A stretch of DNA of 64,000 nt from Ceriagrion tenellum (taxonomy: Eukaryota > Arthropoda > Insecta > Odonata > Coenagrionidae): contig OY720643.1 of NCBI GenBank assembly GCA_963169105.1, positions 99,148,848 through 99,212,847 of the forward strand. The letters are read 5' to 3'. This document shows positions 1 to 10,312 of this stretch, one piece after another; position 1 is the stretch's first letter, and every line of letters begins with the position of its first letter. Under the pieces are notes generated by a model. That model was not told where the DNA came from, searched no databases, and saw only the letters and a program-made list of their open reading frames with translations. Position numbers and translations under genes: made by a program.

Positions 1-1157
1 CTTCTTTCTATTTACTCTGTCATATGCCTTCTCTAAATCGACAAACGCACAGTACACTTTCTTTCGGACACTCATACATTTTTCTATCACTTGCTGAAGT
101 GAAAAAAGCTGGTCACTACATCCTCTCCCAGGCATAAACCCACACTGCACACCCCATATTCTGTCGGAAGTAATATTCCTCACTCTTTCGATCAATATTT
201 TACTGAACACTTCTCCCGGGATACTCCATAAACTAATGGCCCGATAATTATTACATTCGGTCTTTCCTCCCTTCCCTTTGTACAACGGAACGGTGATAGA
301 ATTCTTCCAATCCGCTGGAACAACAGAAACCTGTAAGCATAAATTGTATAGTTCACGCAGCCTACAAATTAGTAATTTACACCCACACTTCAACATTTCA
401 CTAGATATCCCATCTATGCCTGCAGCCTTCCCATTTTCCAATATTCTCACAGCTGTTGTGACCTCCTTCTCACTGATATCCTATTCCATCCTCACATACA
501 ACTTCACAAGGCTCATCCTCAACGCCTGCAATATTATTGTACAATTCTTCAAAATATTCCCTCAGGCAGTCACTAATATTGCTCTCGTCCTACATGATCT
601 CTCCACTTTTTTTCTTTACCGCTTTCATTCCCCTATCTTCACCAATCTTAGCCCTTTTTACTCACTTCCAAAACAGATTTTTTATTACCTTCAAAATCAC
701 TCTGCATTTTGTTAGCTTCATCCGCACGCATTCTTTCTTTGCTCTCTTTCATAACGATTTTGCATTCATTCTTTTTCTTTCTGTAAATCTCACATGCCTT
801 AGTACGCTCTTCCTCAGATTTGATAGCAATGATATTCTTGTACGCCTCTTTTTTTTCTCTGTCTGCAATTTTCACTTCTTCATTCCACCAAGCATCACCT
901 TTCATTTTTCCTACCACTCCTTTTCCACATACACTTTCAGCACATTTCACAATCACTCCTTTTAAACACTCCCACGCATCATTTACGTTCTCGTTTCTGA
1001 TATGCTCGTCCTATTCTCTCTGCTTCAACGATAGAGCATCCTCAAGCATGCAACCATACCGTATTCTTATCTCGCTGTCTAGCAACTTTTCTACTTTGAC
1101 TCTCAACTGCTTACGCGCAACATTCTTCCTTGGCACCCACTTTCTGCCCAGATTCAC
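1..1157 (-). pseudogene. LINE linker and N-terminal reverse transcriptase, frameshifted
   Basis: The segment 956-648 is a continuous minus-strand stretch of charged, helix-like sequence with AWWNEEVKIADREKKEAYK. This type of linker precedes RT in APE-type LINEs (a WW.EE..A...K...Y pattern). Left of about 640 the frame is broken repeatedly. At 170-1 the RT returns with GFMPGRGCSDQLF and AFVDLEKAYDRVNR. The YADD/FADD block should lie outside the window. Decay makes function impossible. Confidence 0.8.
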
Positions 1158-2048
1158 TTAGGAGAGTACCAAATAGTGGTCTGTTCCACATTCAGCACCC
1201 CTCATCACTCGCGTGTCCCACACTAACTCTCTCAATCTCTCATCATACACAATAAAATCAATCATACTTTTACAATCACCCCTTTGCCAAGTAAACATAT
1301 GTATTCTCTTATGCTTAAACCATGTATTCGACACAAACAATCCTTTTTCCAAGCACACACTCACCAAATTTTCACCATTATCATTCACTCGGGGGTCACC
1401 AAAAGGCCCAACCACTCTCTCAGATGCATCCCGCCTCACACCAACCCACCCATTCATGTCACCTAGTAAAATTATTCTCTCACCAGGATCACATTCATTT
1501 AAAACCTCTCTCAGTTTTTCCCAGAACCCATCTTTCACACTGTCACGCTCTCCATCTACTGGTGCATAGCACGCCACAATCACAACTCTCCTAATACCTA
1601 CTTTCATGCGAACCCAGAGCAGTCTAGGGGATACTAACTCGTACTTCCTTACTAGCAACTTAGCTCTCTCATTAAGAATGAGTCCTACTCCTTGATTGCC
1701 GTATACATTATCTTCAACTCCTGACCACAATGCCAGACTACCGCCATCTAATGTAACTGCGTCCCGCCCCTTACGCTTAGTTTCACATACACACAAAGCA
1801 TCCAGTCGTCTCACTTTCATTTCATTCAGCAACTCATGTTCCTTTCCATACACTCCTCTCACATTTCATGTACCGAGAGTCCAGTTCGTTTCCAGTACGT
1901 ATCTTGATGGGTCAACCTTATTCAGCTTCCGACGTCCATCGTGGCTTCGGCTGTCCGTGGCAACATTTTGACGTTTAGCAGTAAGTTGTGATAGAGTATG
2001 CAAGGTTACCAGCCTTCGCAGTACCCGCACCACGTGCAGCTTTCCCTG
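1158..2048 (-). pseudogene. LINE apurinic-type endonuclease domain, broken by a stop
   Basis: The frame is open from 2048 down to 1158 except for a TGA at 1866-1868. That stop falls where the family has the Trp of the motif TWNVRG at the start of the endonuclease fold, so a TGG to TGA change is likely. Downstream motifs are intact: CETK (metal-binding Glu), VVIVACYAP, LLGDMNGWVG (the GDxN block), FTWQ, MIDFIV and GTDHYLVLS (the catalytic Asp-His end). The domain therefore has its active-site residues and would nick target DNA in a live element. The frame ends at a stop at about 1158, after which the RT-linker continues in other frames. Recognition is from motif order; the family name is not assigned. 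Confidence 0.88.
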
Positions 2049-2275
2049 CTAACCGTTACGGCGCTCTACCGGTCAGTTTTGGCACATTTTCGCCAGTATG
2101 CCACAAGAGAAACCAAAGCATAGTAATACCCTGGGCCCGCTTTCCCTATTCTGCTCAAGCAAGGATCCCTTCTGAAAGGACTACCTTGAGAGCCAGCATA
2201 CTGTTTCCTGCGACCCACCACTAGAAGGTATATGCGGTCGCGGGGCTCTCTCACGCCGACTTGAGTCAACTTTCG

Positions 2276-2962
2276 AGTACCGCATCGTCATTGATAAAAA
2301 CCCTTTTTTTAAGGTAACCTGTTATTTCATTGTGAACCTCTGAAAGAATTGGATCCTTGTACCAGCAGCAAGTTGGTGTACCAGCATCAAATATGCTTTG
2401 ACATTTAATTAATGGCTGTCGATGTGACATACTTTAGATGTTATTCCACTATAATTTGATTTGTCTGTTATTTATCCAATGGTTGGAACTATTATTGTTT
2501 TCATGATTTAAAACCATTATTAGAATGCATTCTGTAGTTTTAAAGTACTGATGCGAGTGTTTTAAAATTACTTCAAGTCTACACTGATTATGAGATCTTT
2601 TGAAAATAAAATGGTGAGTACAAAAATGAGATACAATTTTAAAATATTAGACAAATAACATAAGGCACAGCTTTTATAAAGTTTGTAATAAATTACTTAG
2701 AATGTAGGTAGTTATAAAAAGCAAGGAAAATGTTTAGAAGAGTTAAATGCTAAGAAATTCGTGAAGAAGCGAGAAATTTGCCTGTTGACACCGTTGGTGA
2801 GACCCTCTGAATTATCCATGACGTTCTCCAATCCCGAAATGTCCACTCTGCGTGCTTGAACAGGTGCGGTGTAATTGTGCGGATTTAGCCACGGAAATAA
2901 TTTTTAACGTATTTTATATCAAGAATGGACAATATATTGAACATTTATCTTGAAAACAAATA
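2276..2962. other. No gene seen
   Basis: AT-rich sequence with stops in all frames. I see no repeat signature beyond a doubled GTACCAGCA at about 2359-2390. Confidence 0.5.
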
Positions 2963-2976
2963 ACAGTCCTTTGATA
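2963..2976. repeat. Left target-site duplication of the 2977-3186 element
   Basis: The 14 bases ACAGTCCTTTGATA recur exactly at 3187-3200, immediately outside the palindromic insert. That is the signature of an integration event. Confidence 0.85.
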
Positions 2977-3186
2977 AGTGTAAATTTCTCGGGCTCGCCA
3001 CCGGGTAAGATTTTTATAGACAGCCGACGTTTCGGGTTCCGACTCGTCACCCATTCTCAAGAGAGAATGCCTTGAGAATGGGTGACGAGTCGGAACCCGA
3101 AACGTCGGCTGTCTATAAAAATCTTACCCGGTGGCGAGCCCGAGAAATTTACACTAATTTAATTCGCCGGGAAAGTGTAAAATCAT
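2977..3186 (+). mobile_element. Palindromic non-autonomous element with a degenerate hammerhead-like core
   Basis: Two 85-base arms (2977-3061 and 3071-3155) are exact reverse complements separated by a 9-base spacer. They are followed by a roughly 31-base non-palindromic tail (3156-3186). The whole insert is bracketed by a 14-bp direct repeat. Each arm carries, in inverted orientation, a core-like run: TTGAGAA, then U, stem GGGU...ACCC, then GAAACGUC. It has no coding capacity. The long target-site duplication and one-sided tail fit retrotransposition of an RNA better than a classical cut-and-paste MITE. Perfect arms imply recent formation or gene conversion. Family membership (Penelope-like or retrozyme-like) is inferred. 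Confidence 0.75.
3071..3106 (+). ncRNA. Degenerate hammerhead-ribozyme-like motif
   Basis: In RNA sense, a CUGANGA-like run (UUGAGAA, two positions off consensus) is followed by U, stem II GGGU/ACCC closing a roughly 11-base loop, then GAAAC and GUC, the usual cleavage triplet. The self-complementary ACGU of GAAACGUC would give the very short stem III typical of dimer-acting hammerheads. Core substitutions make activity doubtful. An identical copy lies on the minus strand in the left arm (about 3026-3061). Confidence 0.45.
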
Positions 3187-3200
3187 ACAGTCCTTTGATA
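3187..3200. repeat. Right target-site duplication of the 2977-3186 element
   Basis: Exact copy of 2963-2976. Confidence 0.85.
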
Positions 3201-3749
3201 GTCAATAATAGCTAAACTTATGGTGCCCGAAGATGCTCAATATTTGTTGAATTGATGTTTTTTCAGAGAATAATTGAATTGAAGTCTGTTCAGGCTTCCG
3301 ACCGAATTCCTATACTTCAATAATGACATAGATGGAGAGCCTTGTCGGGTTGGAAGCCCAAAAAATCTTCACTTCAGGCTTAGTTTTTTATCTTTATTGC
3401 CACTGTTATTCATAATGTTACACTCATAATATATAGAAACGCGTACGTTTATTGTCACGCATATAGTAAGGTATAATAACTGTAAAAATATTTCGAATCC
3501 TTTTAAAGATATTTTTTTATAAGTCTTGTGAAGCCATCTTTGCTATATTTTTAATACCTTTCCATTAGAGTGGCCAAAGATGAGCATGTTTTCATCGCTA
3601 TTTTGGCTATTTTAACCTCAGTCTCTCATTAACCGAATGCATTTATGATCACACAACCACAAACCATATTTCAAATTGAATATATACCTGGAGTAGTTCT
3701 CCTTGATAAATCATAATAGAATAAGGTGTAGTAATGTAAAAAATAAAAA

Positions 3750-3930
3750 GATCGTTTGTGAAAGAAATCCAGAAGAAAAGTCCATTATAAGGCTTAGACG
3801 GCGAAAAATTCAGCAGGCATAATAGTTATGACCTATTGTCAATATAGCCTCCTGGGAGGTAGTATAGCTAAAGATGGAGGAGAGAAGCAAAGTTAACGTT
3901 ATAAGCACAGTTGCTCAAGCGAAGACGGCC
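3750..3930 (+). pseudogene. Small LINE RT (thumb region) remnant
   Basis: One frame reads LLGGSIAKDGGEKQS and, after a frame change, VAQAKTA. This matches the YLGSxIxxDG...RIxxAKxAF stretch that follows the catalytic palm in many LINE reverse transcriptases. Upstream codons (KSII, RRRKIQQ) resemble the preceding strand. Only about 60 residues are recognisable and stops interrupt them, so this is an old fragment. Confidence 0.4.
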
Positions 3931-6524
3931 TCAGTCCAGGTGGAGATGGTTTATAACTGCAGCAGGACAAAGGAGATGATTGTTAGTCATGAACCTTTTT
4001 TTTAAAGATAATTAAAGATCAAAAGGAAAGTTGGGAATCACAAATGAAAAAGTTCTCTGAAGACGTGTGGATAAAAGATGTAATATTACCTTAGGAAGTA
4101 GCATAGACTTAAACTTACCCTGAAAATGGATGGTATTATGGTTCGAAGATCCAAAATAAAGTCCCTTCATTTTAATTAAGTCCATTCACTGATCTCGAAA
4201 CGTGATCAATGATCATCTACAAATAGCATCACTTTTAAAAATGTAGATCTCAATGCATGTTCATGCAGATCATGTTTACTTTGTTTATCTTAGCTTAGAA
4301 CTGTAGTGTATAATGTTCTGTGAACAATACTATGCAAATGCTATAGCAATAGTGTGTAATTTATGAACGTCGCATATACCAGAAAATGACCAATCATTAC
4401 TGTTGCACACTGAAATTAACTTAGTCGGAATACGTGCTCCTAAACGTCGGATTCTATTGAATATCCGATTTTAGTTCTGAGCTCTCGGGGCTGATTTTCT
4501 TACCGATTTTAGCTCAGACTAATTGTTTTGTAAAACAGCCTTGTCTTAGGAATTATCAGGATATTCAATCTCAGCTAGATGAGCCAAATTTCGGTACGGA
4601 AAAGTATTTATAGCCGCTCGTTACGCCAATCTCAGGGATCCGCTACTCGAGTCGAATGGGAAATGTAGAGGGGGACGTTGAGAAGGCTTGAAGACGTGTG
4701 CCGAGGGAACCGAAAGAGGAAGGATAAGGAGGTAGAGGAAGGAGATAAAGAAGGAGTATCTGAGATACGCTCCTGAGTACTCACCCCTCGACGCCCACAC
4801 GTTGCGGCAAGTGGCGGAAGTGAATGCCCTGTCAAAACATCCTCAAAAACTCTAGCACCCTCTGGCGGTAGGTATTCGGAAGTTCCCCTCGTCGAGAGTC
4901 GGGAGGGGAGAAATAGAGGTTGACGATATATAGTCGATACGACCCTGCATCGATATTTTCATGGGATAATCGTTGGACTAGTATCGTTTGCATGTTTCAA
5001 AGATATTTTTTCAATATTGGACTCGAGACTGTGAACTAGATAATTTTGGAATAATTGTATGGATCATTGATATTGTACGTATGGTGAAGTTTTCATTCCT
5101 TATATCTCTACTTTTGATTCCCGTCGAATTCAATGTCATTCTGAAATTTCACTCTGTATTATTGCCCATTAAGAATGGTTTGACTCATTTCGTTATTGAG
5201 GTAATCGGAACAATTGCAGTTTACCTAGAACGCATTATATTATCCATTGGGTAAACAGTGGGTGAATTTTGGTGAAAGACATTTTGATAAGATAACAGTG
5301 TAATATTTTACGAATGGATTTGTATTAGACATGAATATTGTCTGCATTTCAAATGAAAGAGATATTTTGTACCCTTTCATTCCTATTTTTACATATACAT
5401 ATTTTTCATATTTTTTCTTCGTTTTCTTTCTTTTTCTCATTTAACATTCTTTTATTATTGTGTGATACTTGTAAAAATAGGTTTCACGTGGTAGGTTTGA
5501 CAGATTTTTCACAAGTTCTATCTTTTTTCCTAAAAGGATGCCTGCCAAACATCCTATCATGTTACCCTACGGGTTCTCGCTTACCTTTCTCACACTCCAT
5601 TCTGTGCAGTACAAGCTGTTGCTGAAAAATATGATACACTACACTGCGGACGATTGGGCAAAACTGCAGGGCTCCCCTTCACATGGCATATTGAACAGGC
5701 CCTTCTAGACTCTTCCTATATTTCTCAAATTCCTTTACGTTGCCACGCTATTATTGAGTAGTGATATACCTATTGTTCTTGTGGTGTGTCACGAAAAATG
5801 GATAAGGGAAATTTAGAGCAACGTTGCGACATTAAATGTTATGTTATAATTAGTAAATCCCTGAGTGCGACATACAAAGTTATAAATGGAGGACTCTTTG
5901 CCAAGGATACTAGTTATTCGGTGGCACAAGCATTTTTTTGGAGAGGGGAGAATCAGTGGAAGGAGAAACTACCTTAGAAAGGGCCTCATTAGACGATAAG
6001 GTTGGCCTAACTCTAAGGATATATAGTAGGGCGCTGTATTTGAACCGGGTTACACATTATCAGATTTTTACCGAATGTGTGGTCATGACACAAGTGTCCC
6101 TAAGATTATGACAAACATTGGCGATACTAGGTTGATCTACTGTGAAAACGCGTCGTATCGCACGCCCATATCGACATGTGAGTAATGGAATTGAAAAGAT
6201 ACTGGTAATATTCCCCAATCCTATAATTTGACAAATCTCAGTCCGGACTTTTTTACAATTTCGCAAGCTCTAAAATATTTCGCAACCATATTATTTTGAG
6301 ACTCTGAATAACATCTAAAAGGGCATGACGGAGGAGCTAAAAACTTTCTCAAATGAAGTGTCTCGGTACTGCTGCCGTGACTTGGAACTGCGACTACGCC
6401 GGTGCATTCCTACCCATTTTTATTAATATTAATATTTTATTTTTTATTAATTAATCATTTCATATATATTGAGTTTTTTAAATGAATTATTTCATATATG
6501 TTAAATTTTACTAATGAATTATAT
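3931..6524. other. No gene seen; a purine-rich patch at 4640-4900
   Basis: Mostly AT-rich DNA. Between about 4640 and 4900 the plus strand is G/A-rich and more GC-dense, with short chance ORFs. No protein family, tRNA or repeat end is recognisable. Confidence 0.5.
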
Positions 6525-7800
6525 TATACTAGCAAAGGTACCCGTTGGAATTCAACGGGGGATGAAAGAAAGACAGGGCATATAGGTTGTAGGTTCGAGT
6601 CGCTCATGGCGTTTATTTTTTTCTGGGCAAATCAGCTATAATTTTAGTTTTATTTTTTAATTCATCAGATGAATACCGCATTAAATTATGCCTACCGAGT
6701 TTCAACATTCTTTTGCACTAACATATAGAAATTAAACTACAGGCCATTTGCATTCCTGAGGCTAGTCAAATTAATATAACATCGTGGCATTTTCCTGTTT
6801 TACTCAGCTTAATTTTAGTTTTATATATTCATGCAGCAGATGAAAACCGCATTAGATTATGTTTTCCGAGTTTCGACATTCTTTTGCAGTAACATATGGA
6901 AACTAAACTACAGGCCATTTGCATTCCAGAGGTTATCCGCATTAATATAATATCGTGGCATTCTCCTGCTTTACATGGGTCCAACTTAAATTAGTTCACT
7001 TGAAATAAATTTTGCCAATTTTAGGCAAAAATATCCCTGAAAATATCGTAATCAGCAACATTTCAGTATACGGCCTAGATTTCCACTGTAATACGTATCT
7101 CTAGATATAAAACCCAGCCACCGTTGTAAAGGACCCGTTTTCCTTCCAAAGTTGATGCTAATTCCACGGTTACCAAGGAAATATCCTATTGTTGACAGAA
7201 GTAAAATTCATGATTTTGACATGAAAAACGCGATTTCTAGGGAAATTTTATTCGTATAAGAAAATTGAATGAAAAAATAAGAAACTGCAATTTTTTTTCA
7301 TCTAATGGCGAAAACTATAGCCTTCTGTCTTTAGTAGAGCTAATTTAAATATGCAAGAAGTGAAACCTCTGCACTCGAACCAAAATGTTTAGACTTGAGT
7401 TTTTCAAACACATAAGACACCAGACGGACCAATACGCTGTCCTTGGGTTCAAGGGGCATTCCTTATAGTCCCAATAGTCCCAATTTCCTTAAAAAAGCTT
7501 TGTTGATCCCATGTGTGATAATTTCACTAAAATCGGTTCACTCTTTGAATACTTATGATACATGCATGATACTTATGATTTTTAATACAGGCAAGAATTG
7601 TCTTCCAGGGTCAATTTTTGGCGATGAAAGGGCCCACTTGAGGGCCTTCTATGGCCCCAAGGCCCTTTTTCTATAGCCTTTGCGTGAACCAGATATAACA
7701 AGTATCTTCCCGCCAAATTTTGTTTCAAGGGTTTCAGTGGTTTATGAGTGATTGAGTAACAGACAGACATACACCAGTAGATTTTTATATATTAGTAAGA
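6525..7800 (+). repeat. Unclassified interspersed repeat, about 1.28 kb
   Basis: The left edge is ATTATACTAGCAAAGG and the right edge ends in ...GACAGACATACA, then ATATTAGTAAG. This edge pair, together with TTTCACTAAAATCGGTTCA and GGTTTCAGTGGTTTATGAG near the 3' side, is a layout I associate with a common arthropod repeat class. A tRNA-like pair is visible at the left end: an A-box-like TAGCAAAGG at 6530 and a B-box match GGTTCGAGTCG at 6592-6602. No ORF of note. The exact class (SINE-like or DNA element) is unresolved. Confidence 0.55.
6641..6988 (+). repeat. Imperfect tandem duplication, unit about 171-177 bp
   Basis: Copy 1 (6641-6811) and copy 2 (6812-about 6988) share ATTTTAGTTTTAT, AACCGCATTA-type, CCGAGTTTC, ACAGGCCATTTGCATTCC and CATCGTGGCATT blocks in the same order. 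They have diverged by scattered substitutions. The duplication lies inside the 6525-7800 repeat. Confidence 0.8.
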
Positions 7801-9344
7801 TATATATTTATTTTTATTTATGAATTATTTCATATATATTAATTTTTGTTAATGAATTATTTCAAATATATTATTTTGTATTAATTAATTATATTTTTTA
7901 TTAACTAATTAGCCTCTTTGAAGTGGCTAATATTGGTGAAAAAATTAATAAAAAAGTGCTGCCTGAAAATTCAATCTCGTTACTTTTCATTCACACCTTG
8001 AACATACGTATTTTTATAGTTTTTAGCATTCAACCAATTTTTATTTAAAAAACGGATAGTGTAGGCAGGGCAAGCCGGGAGATGTCCTTTGGTGGAGAGT
8101 GATTTGTGAATTTTTCCATAAGTATTCCATACTATATGAAGAAATATAACAAAACCGCCTGATAGGTGCTGCCATTATCTCCATATTTAATTCCTCATTG
8201 TCTTTTATCAGTGAAGAAGATTCCTGAAAGTACAGTTCACAGCTTTTTGGCATTTTACAGGCAACTTTAAAATGACTCTGGCAAATTGTTAGAAATCGGC
8301 TTGTTGGCATATGCCGAGACTGCGTTGATACTCCATTTTCAAAAGGCAAAAATGTCTAAAATCACATATCTTACCACCTACTACAATATTAGTGATTCTT
8401 CGCGAACAACCGCGGATAGATGCAACTCTGTCGATACTTTTGACTTGATTTCTCATCGTTCAGGAGAGGTGAATGGGAAGAATCGATTGGGGTGGTGAGA
8501 AGGACAGGGCAAATCGGATGGGGGAGGCGGAATGAATGGTAGTGGAATGGAGTAGGTGAAGATGAGGCGTAGGAGGGATATCTCTTCCCCCGAAAGCGTT
8601 CGCATCCAAACACCTTCGACACGGCCGGTATTATTGAGTGTGTTTGCGGAACGTGAACTCAATCCGGAGATCTGGAACTTTATATACCGGAACTGAGCGC
8701 CGTGTGCGTTGGGAGGAGGGAGAAAAGAGATCTCAAGAAAAAGCTCCCTCTCTTTACTTTTCTGAGGTCTCCTTCCTTTCATCCACCCGTCTATACACAT
8801 CCTCCCATCTACCGAGTCCTGTCTCTCTACCATTCTCGTTCTATCATTTCCTTCCGTATATACTCCGCGTTCCAGGCCACATGTGCCCCCATCCTTCAAT
8901 CTACTACTCGAGTCCATCCTGGCCTCTCTTCAAGCTATACTTTACCAATGGATAGTGCGCAGAGATATGCTGGTATTCTCCGATTACGCTATTTTAATGA
9001 AGCAAAGAATGTAGCAGCTTCAAAAATTGCATAATGAATGAAAAAATAAAAAAATAAAAATATATTTGACCTTTAGGAATTAATTGATTTTCGTGCGGAA
9101 GTGGAGCGAAGTTTTATTTTTATCAATAAAGTAAACCTGAAAGAAACTCGTTAAGATGTAAAAACCCACCCTGAACAGCAATACAACTACTCTCTGAGCC
9201 TAAAGTTTGGAGACTCAACTTTGAATAACTGTCAATTTTATATCGCTCAAGCTATTTTAATGAGACTTATACCATTAATTTCCTGGATTGGATTGAATAT
9301 TTGGGGAGGCGACCGACAGCTTAGGTCATATGCGCCGTAGGGAA
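7801..9344. other. No supported gene; GC-denser patch at 8450-8960
   Basis: AT-rich flanks surround a patch with overlapping chance ORFs on both strands (longest 154 codons, 8453-8917, -). The patch has low-complexity proline/serine-rich translations and purine- or pyrimidine-biased runs, so I do not call it coding. A TATATAAAG on the minus strand at about 8680 is the only promoter-like string. Confidence 0.45.
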
Positions 9345-9572
9345 GAAGGGTGGTTAGAAATCCGGCGTCGACAGTAGCCTGCTCTTAACGAAAGGCGCCA
9401 AAGGGTTTAACGCCTCATCTGACAGACGGAGTACTGTACCTGAAGTGCCCTCCACAAGACACTCAAGTAGGGATCGGGTTTCCGCTGGAAAAAATTCTCC
9501 TCTGCAGGGATTTGAACCCTGGGCATCCGCATGGTTATCAAGTACTCTAGCCACCACACCAACCCGATCCCC
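9345..9572 (-). mobile_element. tRNA-derived SINE with a conserved central domain
   Basis: On the minus strand the element starts GGGGATCGGGTTGGTGTGG with an internal RNA polymerase III A-box-like region (about 9565-9550) and an exact B box GGTTCAAATCC (9518-9508). A non-tRNA body follows, containing CTCCGTCTGTCAGATGAGG, GGCGCC, TTCGTTAAGAGCAGGCTA and CGACGCCGGATTTC. This order (tRNA head, then a shared central block) is typical of SINEs. It is transcribed by Pol III and mobilised by a partner LINE. No clear target-site duplication was found. Confidence 0.8.
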
Positions 9573-10260
9573 TTAATTTGCTGGTTTTATTATGCGTTGA
9601 CAAATGTGGTTTAATATATTTTTGCGTTAATTTACTTATTCATATTAGTGCATCAATGAAAAAAGTGCCAGTTATTTTAGCTTTTCAAAACAACTTTCAA
9701 GTTTAGTAATTTTCCCCTTAAAAACTCCGGAGATATTCACCAATTTTAATTATGTAATTGGTGAAGGTCTTGAAAGCAATGCTAACGAGTTTTATACTCT
9801 TTCTTGGTTTGAAAAAATTTAATGTAGTTTTTAAAAAAACAAATTTTTCGTGACAACGGGTGTCCGCTCGGAGAGCAACTTGATACTTCCCTTATCGGTT
9901 AAACTTGTATATTTAGTTACAGATGATCATAATAGTTTACAGCCGAATGTTAACCTAAAAAAAAATGAAGCCATTTTTCGGGCGCAGGAGTACCCGTCGG
10001 GAGTTTTGGGGTTAAATTAATGTAGTGGAGGAAAATTCCTTCAAGAACTAGGTTAAAAATTCTATTCGTGTATATGTCAATCGCAGACGGCAATTATTGC
10101 CTTTTTTAAAGGAAAAAAAATTAGGAAGGTCACATATTGCAAAATGACATATCGACGTCATCGCTCGGCATCGCTTTTATTATTCACTTTTTTACACTTG
10201 GATAATTGACCAAGTGAGAATCAAAATATACTGTTTTATTGCCTTCTACAAAGGAATTGG
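9573..10260. other. No gene seen
   Basis: AT-rich, stop-dense sequence without recognisable repeat ends. Confidence 0.5.
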
Positions 10261-10312
10261 AACGAAGTTTTCGTTACATTACGATAATAACCTGAACTTC
10301 ATCAGGATATAG
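10261..10312 (-). ncRNA. Weak hammerhead-like motif
   Basis: The minus strand has an exact CTGATGA (10305-10299), an imperfect GTTA...TAAC stem, and GAAAA where GAAA is expected (about 10272-10269). Extra bases separate the core from the stem. A short hairpin (CACTTGG...CCAAGTG, about 10195-10217) lies nearby. This may be a decayed member of the group seen at 14.8 and 44.4 kb, or chance. Confidence 0.25.

Larger units (their letters stand above)
1..2275 (-). mobile_element. LINE (non-LTR retrotransposon), 5' and middle part, cut by the window edge
   Basis: Read on the minus strand, this runs from a 5' leader (about 2275-2052) through an endonuclease domain (about 2048-1158) and a linker (1157-650) into reverse transcriptase, which leaves the window at position 1. 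The last visible RT block reads GFMPGRGCSDQLF, followed about 20 residues later by AFVDLEKAYDRVNR, the conserved RT palm signature of LINEs. The order endonuclease then RT is that of APE-type LINEs. The clade is not resolved; the element resembles families common in crustaceans and insects that are often annotated as endonuclease-reverse transcriptase. Several stops and frame changes between 1157 and 200 show the copy is dead. The right (5') boundary is approximate, and the left end is not in the window. Confidence 0.9.

Noticed and set aside
8670..8700. TATATAAAG as a core promoter (minus strand)
   Set aside because: TATA strings are frequent in this AT-rich DNA, there is no good initiator 25-35 bp downstream and no gene follows.
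8453..8955. Overlapping ORFs of 154 and 105 codons as genes
   Set aside because: Low-complexity Pro/Ser-rich translations, open on both strands because of base composition, with no family motif.
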